Below are positions 39,785 through 50,455 of a DNA stretch of 64,000 nucleotides, one piece after another (positions within the stretch are counted from its first letter, which is position 1; each line of letters begins with the position of its first letter). The notes beneath the pieces are model-generated. The model was not told where the DNA came from. It did no database searches and worked only from the letters and a program-made list of their open reading frames with translations. The translations under genes and the position numbers were made by a program. The stretch comes from Pseudomonadales bacterium (lineage in GTDB: Bacteria; Pseudomonadota; Gammaproteobacteria; Pseudomonadales; Halieaceae), in assembly GCA_024234675.1 (NCBI GenBank), contig JACKNU010000009.1, forward strand, positions 1 through 64,000, in the 5' to 3' direction.

Positions 39785-41008
39785 TCACGCGGTTGCCGCG
39801 GGGTGGCGGGGCAACGACAGGGACACCAGGGCCGCCGCGGCAATAAACACACTGGATATCCACAGGCAGGCCTCCAGTCCCCAGCGCTGGTAGACCCACC
39901 CGGACAGCACCGTTCCCAGCAGGCGGCCCATGGCGTTGGCCATATAGTAAAACCCCACGTCCAGCGATACGCCATCCTCCTGCGCGTAGCTGACGATCAG
40001 GTAACTGTGCAGCGCCGAGTTCACGGCGAACAACATCCCGAACACCATCAGCCCCAGCAGCAGGCTGGCCTCCACCTCGAAGCCGCTGGTCATCGCCAAG
40101 GCGATCAGCGCGGGCACCACGGACAGAGGCAGCGCCCAGTACAGGGCCGTGCTGCCGTCGGGTACCCGTCCATCCCGGCCGCGGGTCAGTCCCGGGGCGA
40201 GCGACTGGACCAGCCCGTAGCCGATGACCCAGCAGGCCAGGAAGGCCCCCACCGCCCAGTTGTCCCACGCCAGGGTGGAGGCCAGGTAGACCGGCAGCGC
40301 CACCACGAACCAGACATCCCGGGCCGCGAACAGGAACAGCCTGGCCGCGGACAGGCTGTTCACCGCCCGGCTCTTGGAAAACAACTGGCTGAATTTGGGC
40401 TTGCTGGCGGACTTGCCCAGCTGCCTGTTCAGCTTGAGGATACTGAACAGCCACACCAGGGCCAAAATCGCGGCCATCACCAGGATCGCCTGCCGAAAGC
40501 CCCACAGGCTCAGCAGCAATCCGCCCAGGAAAAAACCGGCGCCCTTGAGGGCGTTCTTGGACCCGGTGAGCAGGGCCACCCACTTGTAGAGGGTGCCCTG
40601 GGCAGCGGCGGGCACCAGGGTCCTGATCGCACTCTTGGCGCTCATCTTGTTGAGGTCCTTGGCGATGCCCGACAGCGCCTGGGCCGCCATGACCCAGGCC
40701 ACCGTCAGCAGGTCCGCGGGCACCAGCAGCATGGACAGGGCGACCACCTGCATGAGCAGACCCGCGTTCATGGTTGCATTGAGGCCGATGCGAGCGCCCA
40801 GCCAGCCGCCCAGCAGGTTGGTGACGACCCCGAAGATCTCATAAAACAGGAACAACAGGGCCACTTCCAGCGGGCTGTAACCCAACTGGTGAAAGTGCAG
40901 CACCACCAGCATGCGCAGCGCGCCATCGGTGAGCGTGAAGGCCCAGTAATTGCCGGTAACCAGCAGGTACTGGCGGACCTCCGCCGAAAGCGAGGCCAGG
41001 GTGGCCAA
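39785..41008 (-). CDS. arsJ: Organoarsenical efflux MFS transporter ArsJ
   Basis: A 407-residue MFS carrier with 12 segments. It matches ArsJ, which exports 1-arseno-3-phosphoglycerate, including YWAFTLTDGALRMLVVLHF and GIAKDLNKMSAKSAIR. The start is a TTG at 41008, 3 bp after the GAPDH stop. The gene pair GAPDH-arsJ is the known two-step arsenate resistance route. Confidence 0.92.
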   Translation of the reverse strand: MATLASLSAEVRQYLLVTGNYWAFTLTDGALRMLVVLHFHQLGYSPLEVALLFLFYEIFGVVTNLLGGWLGARIGLNATMNAGLLMQVVALSMLLVPADLLTVAWVMAAQALSGIAKDLNKMSAKSAIRTLVPAAAQGTLYKWVALLTGSKNALKGAGFFLGGLLLSLWGFRQAILVMAAILALVWLFSILKLNRQLGKSASKPKFSQLFSKSRAVNSLSAARLFLFAARDVWFVVALPVYLASTLAWDNWAVGAFLACWVIGYGLVQSLAPGLTRGRDGRVPDGSTALYWALPLSVVPALIALAMTSGFEVEASLLLGLMVFGMLFAVNSALHSYLIVSYAQEDGVSLDVGFYYMANAMGRLLGTVLSGWVYQRWGLEACLWISSVFIAAAALVSLSLPRHPAATA

Positions 41009-41011
41009 GGT

Positions 41012-42022
41012 TCAGGCCGGCTCCAGCCGCGCGACCATGTGCATCAGCTCCGCGGCGCGATTGGCGTAGCCCCACTCGTTGTCATACCACAGGTAGAGTT
41101 TTACCTGGGTGCCACCCACCACCATGGTCGACAGGGCATCGACCACGCAGGAGCGCGGGTCGGTGCGGTAATCTATCGATACCAGCGGTTTTTCCTCATA
41201 GCCGAGAATACCCTTGAGCCCGGCGTCGGCGGCCGCCGCCAGCAGGGCGTTAACTTCGGCCACCGTGGTTTTCCTGCTCACTTCAAACACGCAATCGGTC
41301 AGGGAGGCGTTGGCCAGCGGCACCCTGATGGCGTGCCCGTCCAGTTTGCCGCGCAACTCCGGGAAAATATGGGTAATCGCCGTGGCGGAGCCGGTGGTGG
41401 TGGGTATCAGGCTCATACCGCAGGCCCTGGCCCGGCGCAGATCCTTGTGCGGGGCGTCCAGGATCGTCTGGGTATTGGTGATGTTGTGGATGGTGGTCAT
41501 GGAGCCGTGCCTGATGCCCAGGTTCTCGTGAATGACTTTCACCGCCGGCGCCAGGCAGTTGGTGGTGCACGAGGCCGCACTGACGATGCGGTGCACGTCC
41601 GGCCGGTAGCGCTCGTGGTTCACCCCCATGACCACGTCCAGCACCCCCTCCTCCTTGACCGGAGCGGTTACCACGATTCTCTTGACGCCCTGCTGCAGGT
41701 AGCTGTCCAGCACGGCTTGCTTCTTGAACTTGCCGGAGGCCTCGATGACGACATCACAGGCGGACCAGTCCGTGTCCGCTATGGATTCATTCGCCGTGCA
41801 GGCCAGGCGCCGGCCGGACACGACCAGGTCGTTACCGTCACTCTCCGCGAGATGCGCCCACCTGCCGTGGACGGAGTCGTAATTGAGCAGGTGCGCCAGC
41901 GTCCCGGCGTCCGCCGCCGGGTCGTTCACCTGCACGAATTCCACACCCTCCATCTGCCAGGCCGCCCGCATGATAAGCCGGCCCATGCGCCCGCAGCCGT
42001 TTACGCCAACCCTGGTCACCAT
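41012..42022 (-). CDS. ArsJ-associated glyceraldehyde-3-phosphate dehydrogenase
   Basis: A 336-residue [17 protein letters not shown] is the NAD loop, and [12 protein letters not shown] holds the catalytic cysteine. The final [10 protein letters not shown] segment is normal. With arsenate in place of phosphate, GAPDH makes 1-arseno-3-phosphoglycerate, the ArsJ substrate. The position between arsR and arsJ argues for this dedicated role rather than glycolysis. The ATG at 42022 is the homologous start; the ORF upstream to 42100 is not conserved. Confidence 0.93.
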   Translation of the reverse strand: MVTRVGVNGCGRMGRLIMRAAWQMEGVEFVQVNDPAADAGTLAHLLNYDSVHGRWAHLAESDGNDLVVSGRRLACTANESIADTDWSACDVVIEASGKFKKQAVLDSYLQQGVKRIVVTAPVKEEGVLDVVMGVNHERYRPDVHRIVSAASCTTNCLAPAVKVIHENLGIRHGSMTTIHNITNTQTILDAPHKDLRRARACGMSLIPTTTGSATAITHIFPELRGKLDGHAIRVPLANASLTDCVFEVSRKTTVAEVNALLAAAADAGLKGILGYEEKPLVSIDYRTDPRSCVVDALSTMVVGGTQVKLYLWYDNEWGYANRAAELMHMVARLEPA

Positions 42023-42106
42023 AACAAGTCCCTCTTCATCCTTGCCCACTGCCAAACACAGCGGCGCCAGCGCCAATTGCCCACCAGCCCGGCGCCGCAA
42101 TCCGAA

Positions 42107-42451
42107 CTAGCAGCAGACCTGTGCCCGCTCCGGCCGCTCGCCCATCTGCTGCAATAACGCGAGGTTGGGCGCCAGGAAGTCTGGGTTGCCCTCCAGCGTG
42201 TCGCGCAACACCGCCCGGGCCCAGTCGGGCAGCGCGGGATGGACACGGTAGAAGACCCATTGCCCCTGGCGCCTGTCCTCTACCAGTTTGCACTGGCGCA
42301 GTTGCGCCAGATGCCGGGATATCTTCGGCTGTATTTCCTGCAGCGCCTGGGTCAGCTCACACACGCACAACTCCTGCTCGCGCTGGATCAATAACAGGCA
42401 GCGCAGCCGGGTGTCGTCGGCGAGACATTTAAAGAATGCGAGTGCGTCCAT
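42107..42451 (-). CDS. arsR: ArsR family arsenic-responsive repressor
   Basis: A 114-residue winged-helix repressor. The arsenite-binding motif ELCVCELTQAL carries Cys29 and Cys31, and the recognition helix region is QPKISRHLAQLRQ. The C-terminus ends AQVCC, possibly a further ligand. Arsenite release from DNA should induce the unit arsR-GAPDH-arsJ-permease-thioredoxin. A GGGAGGA ribosome-binding site precedes the ATG at 42451. Confidence 0.94.
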   Translation of the reverse strand: MDALAFFKCLADDTRLRCLLLIQREQELCVCELTQALQEIQPKISRHLAQLRQCKLVEDRRQGQWVFYRVHPALPDWARAVLRDTLEGNPDFLAPNLALLQQMGERPERAQVCC

Positions 42452-42755
42452 GGTTTGGACTGTTCCTCCCTGACGGGTCGGGCAGAAGCGATTGACACAA
42501 CCGATCAAATACGGAAGTTCGTATATACGGGCAAGTATATATATGGTTTTTCGTATGCACAATCGGGTACCGGGCGGCAGCCTTGAATGTTGCCCGGAAA
42601 TAGCGATAATGCGGGCGCACGTGGCGCCGGTAACCGCCGTCGCGGGGCGCTCGCCAACTAACGCCGACAGCGGCGCTAGCAATATTCCGTACAACGGATT
42701 TTTCTTAAACCAATCAGGTAGTTATTGAGCGGCGACTCGCTTGTCGTGGACTTTT
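42452..42755. other. Divergent regulatory region, ars operon / stator-like cluster
   Basis: A 304-bp gene-free stretch holding the ars promoter and operator on the minus strand, plus an AT-rich region before the DUF3348 gene. A small ATTCCGT-ACA-ACGGAT hairpin lies near 42684-42700. I see no clear promoter for the plus-strand cluster. Confidence 0.6.
42520..42562 (-). promoter_or_regulatory. ars promoter with candidate ArsR operator
   Basis: On the minus strand: -35 TTGTGC (42557-42562), a 17-bp spacer, -10 TATACT (42534-42539). The 10-bp palindrome CGTATATACG (42520-42529) lies at the expected transcription start, a good position for repression by ArsR. Confidence 0.7.
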
Positions 42756-43505
42756 ATGAGCCAGGCTACTACGCATTTCGCCGCCGCTTCGCCACGCTTG
42801 CTCAGGTACCTGGCCGAGTTGGGGCTGGCGCGCCCGGAGGTTTCGCGCCAGCACTTCACCCAGCGCCTGGGCGCCCTGTTCGACCTGCAGGATTCCATTG
42901 CCATCGCCGCGGTGCACGGCGGGCTGGGCAAGCCGGGGCCGGCGGCGCTGCCCGCGACCGATGTGACCAGCCTGTTCCTGGCGGGGCGCGGCGCCATCCT
43001 GCGCTCGGCCGCCAGGGCCTTCGACCCCGATGGCGGCGCCCGGATCCGCTTTCCCGGCCTGGACCCCGCGGACCCGGCGGCGCGCGCCACCTCCATGGAG
43101 GTCGAGCCCTACCTGGGTTTTTACCGGGCCCAGCAAAGTGATGCCGAACACCGGGTGCGCCGACTGCAGCTGCAGGTCCGGGAGGCCAGCGCCGGCCGCT
43201 CAGCGCAGCTGGACCAGCTGTGCGCGCTGGACGCGGTACTGGCCAGGTCCATGAGCGCTCGCACCCGGGGTTTTTTCAGCGCAATTCCGCGCCTGCTGCA
43301 AACCCACTTCGAGACCCTGCGCGCCAGTTACCGGCCGCAGGGCACGGATGAAGCTGAAGCCGCTGCCCTGTGGCAGCAAACCCTGCAGCGCTACCGCCTG
43401 GACATGCGGGGCATGCTGCTGGCGGAAATAGAAACCCGCTTGCTGCCGGTCACCGGACTGGTGGAAGCGGTCGAGGCACACCAGATGAAAGAGACCCATG
43501 ACTAG
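42756..43505 (+). CDS. DUF3348 protein, first gene of stator-like cluster
   Basis: A 249-residue soluble protein matching the DUF3348 family of unknown function. It has helical segments, a LFDLQDSIAIAAVHGGL segment near 40 and a YLGFYRAQQSDAEHRVRRLQ helix near 120. No signal peptide or membrane segment is present. The ATG at 42756 was chosen over a TTG at 42741, which adds five residues. The stop overlaps the DUF802 gene start by 8 bp. Three further genes overlap in series, so the four products are probably one complex. Confidence 0.82.
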   Translation: MSQATTHFAAASPRLLRYLAELGLARPEVSRQHFTQRLGALFDLQDSIAIAAVHGGLGKPGPAALPATDVTSLFLAGRGAILRSAARAFDPDGGARIRFPGLDPADPAARATSMEVEPYLGFYRAQQSDAEHRVRRLQLQVREASAGRSAQLDQLCALDAVLARSMSARTRGFFSAIPRLLQTHFETLRASYRPQGTDEAEAAALWQQTLQRYRLDMRGMLLAEIETRLLPVTGLVEAVEAHQMKETHD

Positions 43506-45279
43506 ATTATTTTTTGCCATCGCATTCACCCTGGGCGCTGCCGCAATACTGTGGATGGGCAAGGGCTTCGCGGGTTCTGACACCCTGGCCCTGCTGGTTA
43601 CCTCGATAATAGGCGGCGTCTACCTGCTGGGTATCGTCGAACTGTTCCAGTACCGGCGGGCAACGGGGTCGCTGACCGGCGCCCTGCAGAACATACCCGA
43701 GCGCGGCACAGACCCGGCCGGCTGGCTGGAGACCTGGTTGCAGCGCCTGGACCCCGCGCTGGAGAACGCCTGCCGGCTGCGCATCGAGGGCGACCGGGGC
43801 GGCTTGCCGGCCCCGGTTTTCACCCCCTACCTGGTGGGGCTGCTGGTCATGCTGGGCCTGCTGGGCACCTTCATCGGCATGGTGGAAACCCTGGGCGGCG
43901 CGGTGCTGGCGCTGGAGGGCTCCACCGAACTGGAGTCCATCAGGGCCGGCCTGGCGGCGCCGATCAAGGGCCTGGGCGTGGCCTTCGGCACCTCCGTTGC
44001 CGGCGTGGCCGCCTCCGCCATGCTGGGCCTGATTGCCACCGCCTGCCGCCGCGAACGCATGCTGGCGACCCGGCAGCTGGACCGGGCCATCGCCGGCCCG
44101 TTCCGCGAGTTCTCCGCCAGTTTCCAGCGGCAGGCAACCCTGCAGGTAATGCAGCAGCAGGCCCGGGACCTGCCCGCTGTGGCCGAGCGGCTGCAGTCCC
44201 TGGCCACCGACCTGGAGCGCATGGGGCAGCACCTTGGCGAGCAGCTGCGGGGCGAGCAACGACAGTTCCACGACGCCGCCAGCGCCGCCTACACCGAGCT
44301 CGCCGCCTCCGTGGGCGAGTCGCTGCGGGACAGCCTGGCGCGGGCGGGCCGGGAAGCGGGCGAGGCCATCCAGCCGCTGGTGGCCACCGCCATGGCCGAA
44401 CTGCAGCGCGACAGCAGGGACATGCAACAGCAGCTCGCCGCCACCGCGAGCGGGCAACTGGCCGCCTTCCGCGAGGAGACGACAGCGGGACACAGCGCCG
44501 TGCTGGCCGCCTTCGACAGGACCTCCGCCGCCTGGTCTGAACAGATGGCGCAACTGACCAGTGCGCTGCGCTCCGAACTGGCTGAGCTGCGGGCCGCGGA
44601 AGAGAGCGGCCAGCAGGCCGCGGTGGCCAGGCTGGCAGAGCTGGAGGCCGCGGTCGCCACCCACCTGGCGGACCTGGGCCGCGGGCTGGAAGAACCCATG
44701 CAGCGCCTGATCGCAACAGCTTCGGAAACCCCCCGCGCCGCCGCCGAGGTCATTTCCCAGCTGCGCGCGGAGATCTCAGCCAATATCGAGCGCGACCAGC
44801 AGATGCTGGAACAGCGCGCCCAGGTCATGGCGCAGCTCAACACCCTGGCGGACGCCATGGAGAGCACGGCGGGCCGCCAGCGCGAGGCGATCGAACAGCT
44901 GGTCAGCGCCTCCAGTGGCACCCTGCAGGCTATCGGCGCCCGCTTCAGCGAGCAGGCTGACAGCGGCGTGGCCCGGCTGACCGAGGTGGCGGCCCATTTC
45001 AGTGGCGGCGCGGCCGAGCTCGCCAGCCTGGGGGAGGCCTTCAACGCCGGCGTCGAGCTGTTCAATGCAGCCAACGGCAAACTGGCGGAAAACCTGGCCC
45101 GCATCGAGGAATCCATGGAGGCCTCCGCCACCCGCAGCGACGAGCAGATGGGTTACTACATTGCCCAGGCCAGGGAGATCATCGACCAGAGCATGCTTTC
45201 CCAGCAGGGCATCATCGAAGACCTGCGCCGCCTGGGCGAGACGAGCCCGGCCGCCGACGCCAGGGCGGGCGCCGGCTGA
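43498..45279 (+). CDS. DUF802 protein: MotA/ExbB/ZorA-like channel with long coiled-coil tail
   Basis: A 593-residue inner-membrane protein. Hydrophobic segments are at about 4-22, 27-50, 108-132 and 150-182. The third and fourth carry the MotA/TolQ/ExbB signature (LGLLGTFIGMVETLGG; IKGLGVAFGTSVAGVAAS). From about 190 to 580 the protein is Gln/Ala/Glu/Arg-rich and predicted helical, with DUF802-type repeats; it should reach far into the cytosol as a coiled-coil. This is the layout of ZorA in Zorya systems. The ATG overlaps the DUF3348 stop (8 bp), and the TGA overlaps the next ATG (1 bp). Function is unknown; an ion-driven motor is inferred. Confidence 0.85.
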   Translation: MTRLFFAIAFTLGAAAILWMGKGFAGSDTLALLVTSIIGGVYLLGIVELFQYRRATGSLTGALQNIPERGTDPAGWLETWLQRLDPALENACRLRIEGDRGGLPAPVFTPYLVGLLVMLGLLGTFIGMVETLGGAVLALEGSTELESIRAGLAAPIKGLGVAFGTSVAGVAASAMLGLIATACRRERMLATRQLDRAIAGPFREFSASFQRQATLQVMQQQARDLPAVAERLQSLATDLERMGQHLGEQLRGEQRQFHDAASAAYTELAASVGESLRDSLARAGREAGEAIQPLVATAMAELQRDSRDMQQQLAATASGQLAAFREETTAGHSAVLAAFDRTSAAWSEQMAQLTSALRSELAELRAAEESGQQAAVARLAELEAAVATHLADLGRGLEEPMQRLIATASETPRAAAEVISQLRAEISANIERDQQMLEQRAQVMAQLNTLADAMESTAGRQREAIEQLVSASSGTLQAIGARFSEQADSGVARLTEVAAHFSGGAAELASLGEAFNAGVELFNAANGKLAENLARIEESMEASATRSDEQMGYYIAQAREIIDQSMLSQQGIIEDLRRLGETSPAADARAGAG

Positions 45280-45920
45280 TGGAAGAGCTGCGCGACGAGC
45301 TGGCGCAGGACACGCCCGTGTGGGCGGTGTTCGGCGATCTGATGGCGGGGCTGGTGGGCATCTTCGTGCTGATACTGGTGTGGGTGCTGGGCTACCAGGT
45401 GGAACTGGCGCAGACCCTGCGGGAGGAGACCAGCAAGCGCCAGCAGGAAGAGCAGCGGCGCATGGCCCTGGAGCAGGCCCTGGCCGACCCACTGGCCACG
45501 GGGCGGATCACCCTGCGCGACGGGCGCATCGGCATCAGCGGCAGCGTGCTGTTCGCCCTCAACTCCGACCAGTTGCAGGAGGAGGGCCAGGCCCTGCTGC
45601 GGACCCTGGTGGGCCCCCTGCAGGTCTACCTGGGGGAGCGCGATGAACTGTTGATGGTCAGCGGCTTCACCGATGACCTGCCCATCCAGCAGGGCAACAA
45701 CCGCTTCGCCGACAACTGGGAACTGTCCGCCCAGCGCGCCCTCACCGTGACCCGCGCCCTGATAGACGCGGGCATGCCCCCGACCATGGTGTTCGCGGCC
45801 GCCTTCGGCGCCCAGCAGCCGGTGGTGCCGAACCTGGATGGCGCCGGGCGCGCCCAGAACCGCCGGGTGGAGATGGCGCCGGTACCGCGCTCCGCCAGCC
45901 GGGCGCCGGCGGATGACTGA
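45279..45920 (+). CDS. MotB/ZorB-like OmpA-domain protein
   Basis: A 213-residue protein with one N-terminal membrane segment (about 13-39) carrying Asp20 in FGDLMAG, in the place of the proton-binding aspartate of MotB. A coiled stretch (40-75) leads to an OmpA-type peptidoglycan-binding domain (about 85-205) with SGFTDDLP, NWELSAQRA and the NRRVEM end. It is the natural partner of the DUF802 protein: a two-component stator of MotA/MotB type. The start overlaps the DUF802 stop (TGATG), and the stop overlaps the DUF2894 start by 8 bp. Confidence 0.88.
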   Translation: MEELRDELAQDTPVWAVFGDLMAGLVGIFVLILVWVLGYQVELAQTLREETSKRQQEEQRRMALEQALADPLATGRITLRDGRIGISGSVLFALNSDQLQEEGQALLRTLVGPLQVYLGERDELLMVSGFTDDLPIQQGNNRFADNWELSAQRALTVTRALIDAGMPPTMVFAAAFGAQQPVVPNLDGAGRAQNRRVEMAPVPRSASRAPADD

Positions 45921-46668
45921 GGCAGTGGCGGCGCCCTCGCCCGGCGAACCCGAGTCCCTGCCGGTCGCCCTCGCGCAACTGCAGGCCGACGGCGCCCGGG
46001 GCTTCGACCCGGTGCGGTTCGAGTACCTCGCCGCCATGAGCCGGCGCGCCCTGGCCCTGCCCGAACCCGCCGCCACCCTGGTGGCGGACAGGGCCCGCAC
46101 GGCCCTGCAGTGCTTCCGCACCGACTTTCAGCGCGCCCGGGAACAGGCCCGGGACGACCTGGAGCTGCTGGCCGCGGCCCGGCCCGAAGCCCGGGACACC
46201 CTGCAGGCGCTGCTGCAAAACGGCGATTTCGGCGGCCTGCGACGCGCCGTCGCCAGGCTGCACCGGGCGGACCGCGCCCCCTCCCCGGCACAGCTCACCC
46301 GGCTGCTGGCGGCGCAAGCGGCGGCGCCATCCGCCCCAGCATCCCTCGCCGGCGCCATGGCCGAGCAGGAACAGCACAGCCTGGGCCGGGCCGGTGGCGA
46401 CCAGGCGTCGGGGGAACGGGCGGAACTGAAATCCTACGCCCCCCTGCGGGAAACCCTGGCGGCGCTGGCCACTGCCCGGATGCTGGCGCGGGAGCAGCGC
46501 CGCAAGCCCGCCGATTCCGGCCCCCTCAACCCGCAGCGGCTGGCGCTGCGCTCGCTGGAGTCCATGCGCGAGCTGTCCCCCGCCTACCTGGGCCGGTTCG
46601 TCAGCTACCTGGACGCCCTGTTCTGGCTGGAGAAGGCGGCGGCTGGATATTCCCCGCCCAAGCCCTGA
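45913..46668 (+). CDS. DUF2894 protein, last gene of stator-like cluster
   Basis: A 251-residue soluble, Ala/Arg-rich protein of the DUF2894 family, function unknown. It is mostly helical. The conserved C-terminal part includes [38 protein letters not shown] and [16 protein letters not shown]. The start overlaps the MotB-like gene stop by 8 bp. There is no enzymatic motif. It may be an effector or adaptor of the membrane complex. It ends 32 bp before hemL. Confidence 0.82.
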   Translation: MTEAVAAPSPGEPESLPVALAQLQADGARGFDPVRFEYLAAMSRRALALPEPAATLVADRARTALQCFRTDFQRAREQARDDLELLAAARPEARDTLQALLQNGDFGGLRRAVARLHRADRAPSPAQLTRLLAAQAAAPSAPASLAGAMAEQEQHSLGRAGGDQASGERAELKSYAPLRETLAALATARMLAREQRRKPADSGPLNPQRLALRSLESMRELSPAYLGRFVSYLDALFWLEKAAAGYSPPKP

Positions 46669-46700
46669 TAATCTGCCTCCGGCAACAGGACAGGATCACC

Positions 46701-48999
<2,299 letters not shown>

Positions 49000-49006
49000 G
49001 GTAGCC

Positions 49007-49624
49007 GTGGCCGCGCGCTACCTGGCCCTGGCGGCGACCCTGCTGTCGCTGGCGGCAGCCACTCACGCCCGGGCCGAGTGCGAGTGCCTGTGGCAGGGCT
49101 CCTTTGCGGAGGTCCAGGCGCACACCGACCTGGTGGTGAGCGGCGAGGTCATCGCCGCCAGGGGCAATTCCATAGACCTGGCGATCGAGCGCGAACTGCG
49201 CGGGGAATCGGACCAGCCCGACATCCGCGTGTGGCTCAAGACCGGCGACTACTGCCGCCCCGAGCCGGACTTGTTCCCGGTGGGCAGCCAGTGGGTGATG
49301 GCCCTGCAACGCATCACCGAGGATGTGCCCGGCGGCTTCAACCCCCACACCCCCAACGTCAGTTACGGGCGCGTCGGCGATTACACCCTGTCCAGCTGCG
49401 GAGGCTATTGGCTCAGCCGCAACGACGACTGGGTCACCGGCAACCTGGTGGACGCCCCGCGCTGGGTGCGCGAGCCGCAGATGACCCCGGTGCTGCTGGA
49501 CCTGGTGGCCGACTACGTGGCCGGCAGGGTGGACGCCCAGGCCCTGGCCCAGGCGAGCCGGGAGGACCCCGCGGTGCGGGAACTGATGCTCGATACCAGG
49601 GCCTTTCTGCGCGGGGCGGATTGA
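49007..49624 (+). CDS. Secreted NTR/TIMP-like cysteine-containing protein
   Basis: A 205-residue protein with a signal peptide (about 1-23, ending ARA-E). Right after cleavage comes CEC, then a stretch reading VVSGEVIAARG, LAIERELRGE and further cysteines (YC, SC). This order resembles the NTR/TIMP fold in bacterial secreted proteins. The start is a GTG at 49007, 7 bp after the hemB stop. Function unknown; the family match is by eye. Confidence 0.72.
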   Translation: MAARYLALAATLLSLAAATHARAECECLWQGSFAEVQAHTDLVVSGEVIAARGNSIDLAIERELRGESDQPDIRVWLKTGDYCRPEPDLFPVGSQWVMALQRITEDVPGGFNPHTPNVSYGRVGDYTLSSCGGYWLSRNDDWVTGNLVDAPRWVREPQMTPVLLDLVADYVAGRVDAQALAQASREDPAVRELMLDTRAFLRGAD

Positions 49625-49656
49625 CGGCAACCGGTCCGGTTCGCTCGCCGCGATCC

Positions 49657-49729
49657 CTGTAGGGCGGATTTCAATCCGCCGGGCGCCGGGCCCGGGCCTC
49701 GCGGTGGTCGAATAAATTCGACCCTACAG
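49657..49729. repeat. Palindromic intergenic element, copy 3
   Basis: A 73-bp element with perfect 8-bp ends (CTGTAGGG 49657-49664; CCCTACAG 49722-49729). Internal hairpins are 49663-49680 (8-bp stem) and 49706-49723 (7-bp stem around TAAA). The right half is nearly identical to that of copy 1. It lies 32 bp after a stop codon, without overlap. Confidence 0.75.
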
Positions 49730-49756
49730 TATTTCGGGAACGATCCGGCCAGGATC

Positions 49757-50428
49757 TCAACGCCAGCGCGGGCGCCGGGGGTTCCTGCCCTCTACCAGGT
49801 CCATCAACTCGTCCAGCATCATCAGGGAGAGCCCCCAGATACGCCGGCCCTCGTAGAAATAACAGGGCAGGGTGAGCTTCAGGCCCTTGTACTGCCAGGT
49901 CATCTGCTCGCGATTATCGGTGTCCAGCAGGAATTCCAGCGGCACCCACACCACCTCCGCCACCTCCTCGTTGGGCTGAAAGCTCACCTCCCGCTCCAGC
50001 CTGAACACAAAGGGGGAGACGGCCATGCCGAAGGGCCCCTTTTTCGGCCGGGTAATGATATCGGACAGGCGGCCTATGCACTGGTCCTGCTCACCCAGGG
50101 TCAGCCCCACCTCCTCCTCGGTTTCCCGCACCGCCACCGCGAAACCGTGGGCATCGGCCTTGTCCATGCGACCGCCCGGGAACGCCATGTGCCCGGACCA
50201 GGGATCCCCCTCCCTTTCGGCGCGCTTAATCATTAGAATGTTCAGCTCGCCCTCGCGCACCTGCAAAATCATTGCCACGGCTGAGCGTTTCATCAGCCGC
50301 CGCCATACTTTTCGCCCGGGTTTGTGGCCCTCGAGACGGGTTTCAATGAGTTGCAGCAGTGGTACAGGCACCGGTTGGTCGTCCGCAGGGTTTTGCGCGA
50401 TTAAGCCAGCCGGAGCCCGGGGATACAA
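49757..50428 (-). CDS. NUDIX hydrolase (CoA pyrophosphatase-like)
   Basis: A protein of up to 223 residues. The NUDIX box is partly visible: GGRMDKADAHGFAVAVRETEEEVGL, in two parts near 88-112, preceded by SGHMAFPGGR, which marks the CoA pyrophosphatase (NUDT7/YeaB) group. It would cleave CoA or related dinucleotides in the cytosol. The start is uncertain: the TTG at 50428 has no good ribosome-binding site, and a GTG at 50371 is an alternative. It is divergent from the ABC ATPase gene. Confidence 0.85.
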   Translation of the reverse strand: MYPRAPAGLIAQNPADDQPVPVPLLQLIETRLEGHKPGRKVWRRLMKRSAVAMILQVREGELNILMIKRAEREGDPWSGHMAFPGGRMDKADAHGFAVAVRETEEEVGLTLGEQDQCIGRLSDIITRPKKGPFGMAVSPFVFRLEREVSFQPNEEVAEVVWVPLEFLLDTDNREQMTWQYKGLKLTLPCYFYEGRRIWGLSLMMLDELMDLVEGRNPRRPRWR

Positions 50429-50455
50429 GTCGCATTGCCATTTGTCGGGAACACT

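Noticed and set aside
41012..42022. The GAPDH gene considered as the glycolytic enzyme
   Set aside because: It lies between arsR and arsJ with 3-bp spacing to arsJ, the arrangement of the dedicated arsenate-handling enzyme.
39713..42157. An 814-codon plus-strand ORF across the arsenic operon
   Set aside because: It is a shadow frame antisense to arsJ, GAPDH and part of the permease gene, with Gln/His/Gly/Arg-rich residues typical of reverse frames in high-GC DNA and no domain.
42756..46668. The stator-like cluster considered as a true Zorya defence system
   Set aside because: ZorA- and ZorB-like proteins are present, but there is no ZorC, ZorD helicase or ZorE nuclease. The flanking soluble proteins belong to DUF3348 and DUF2894.
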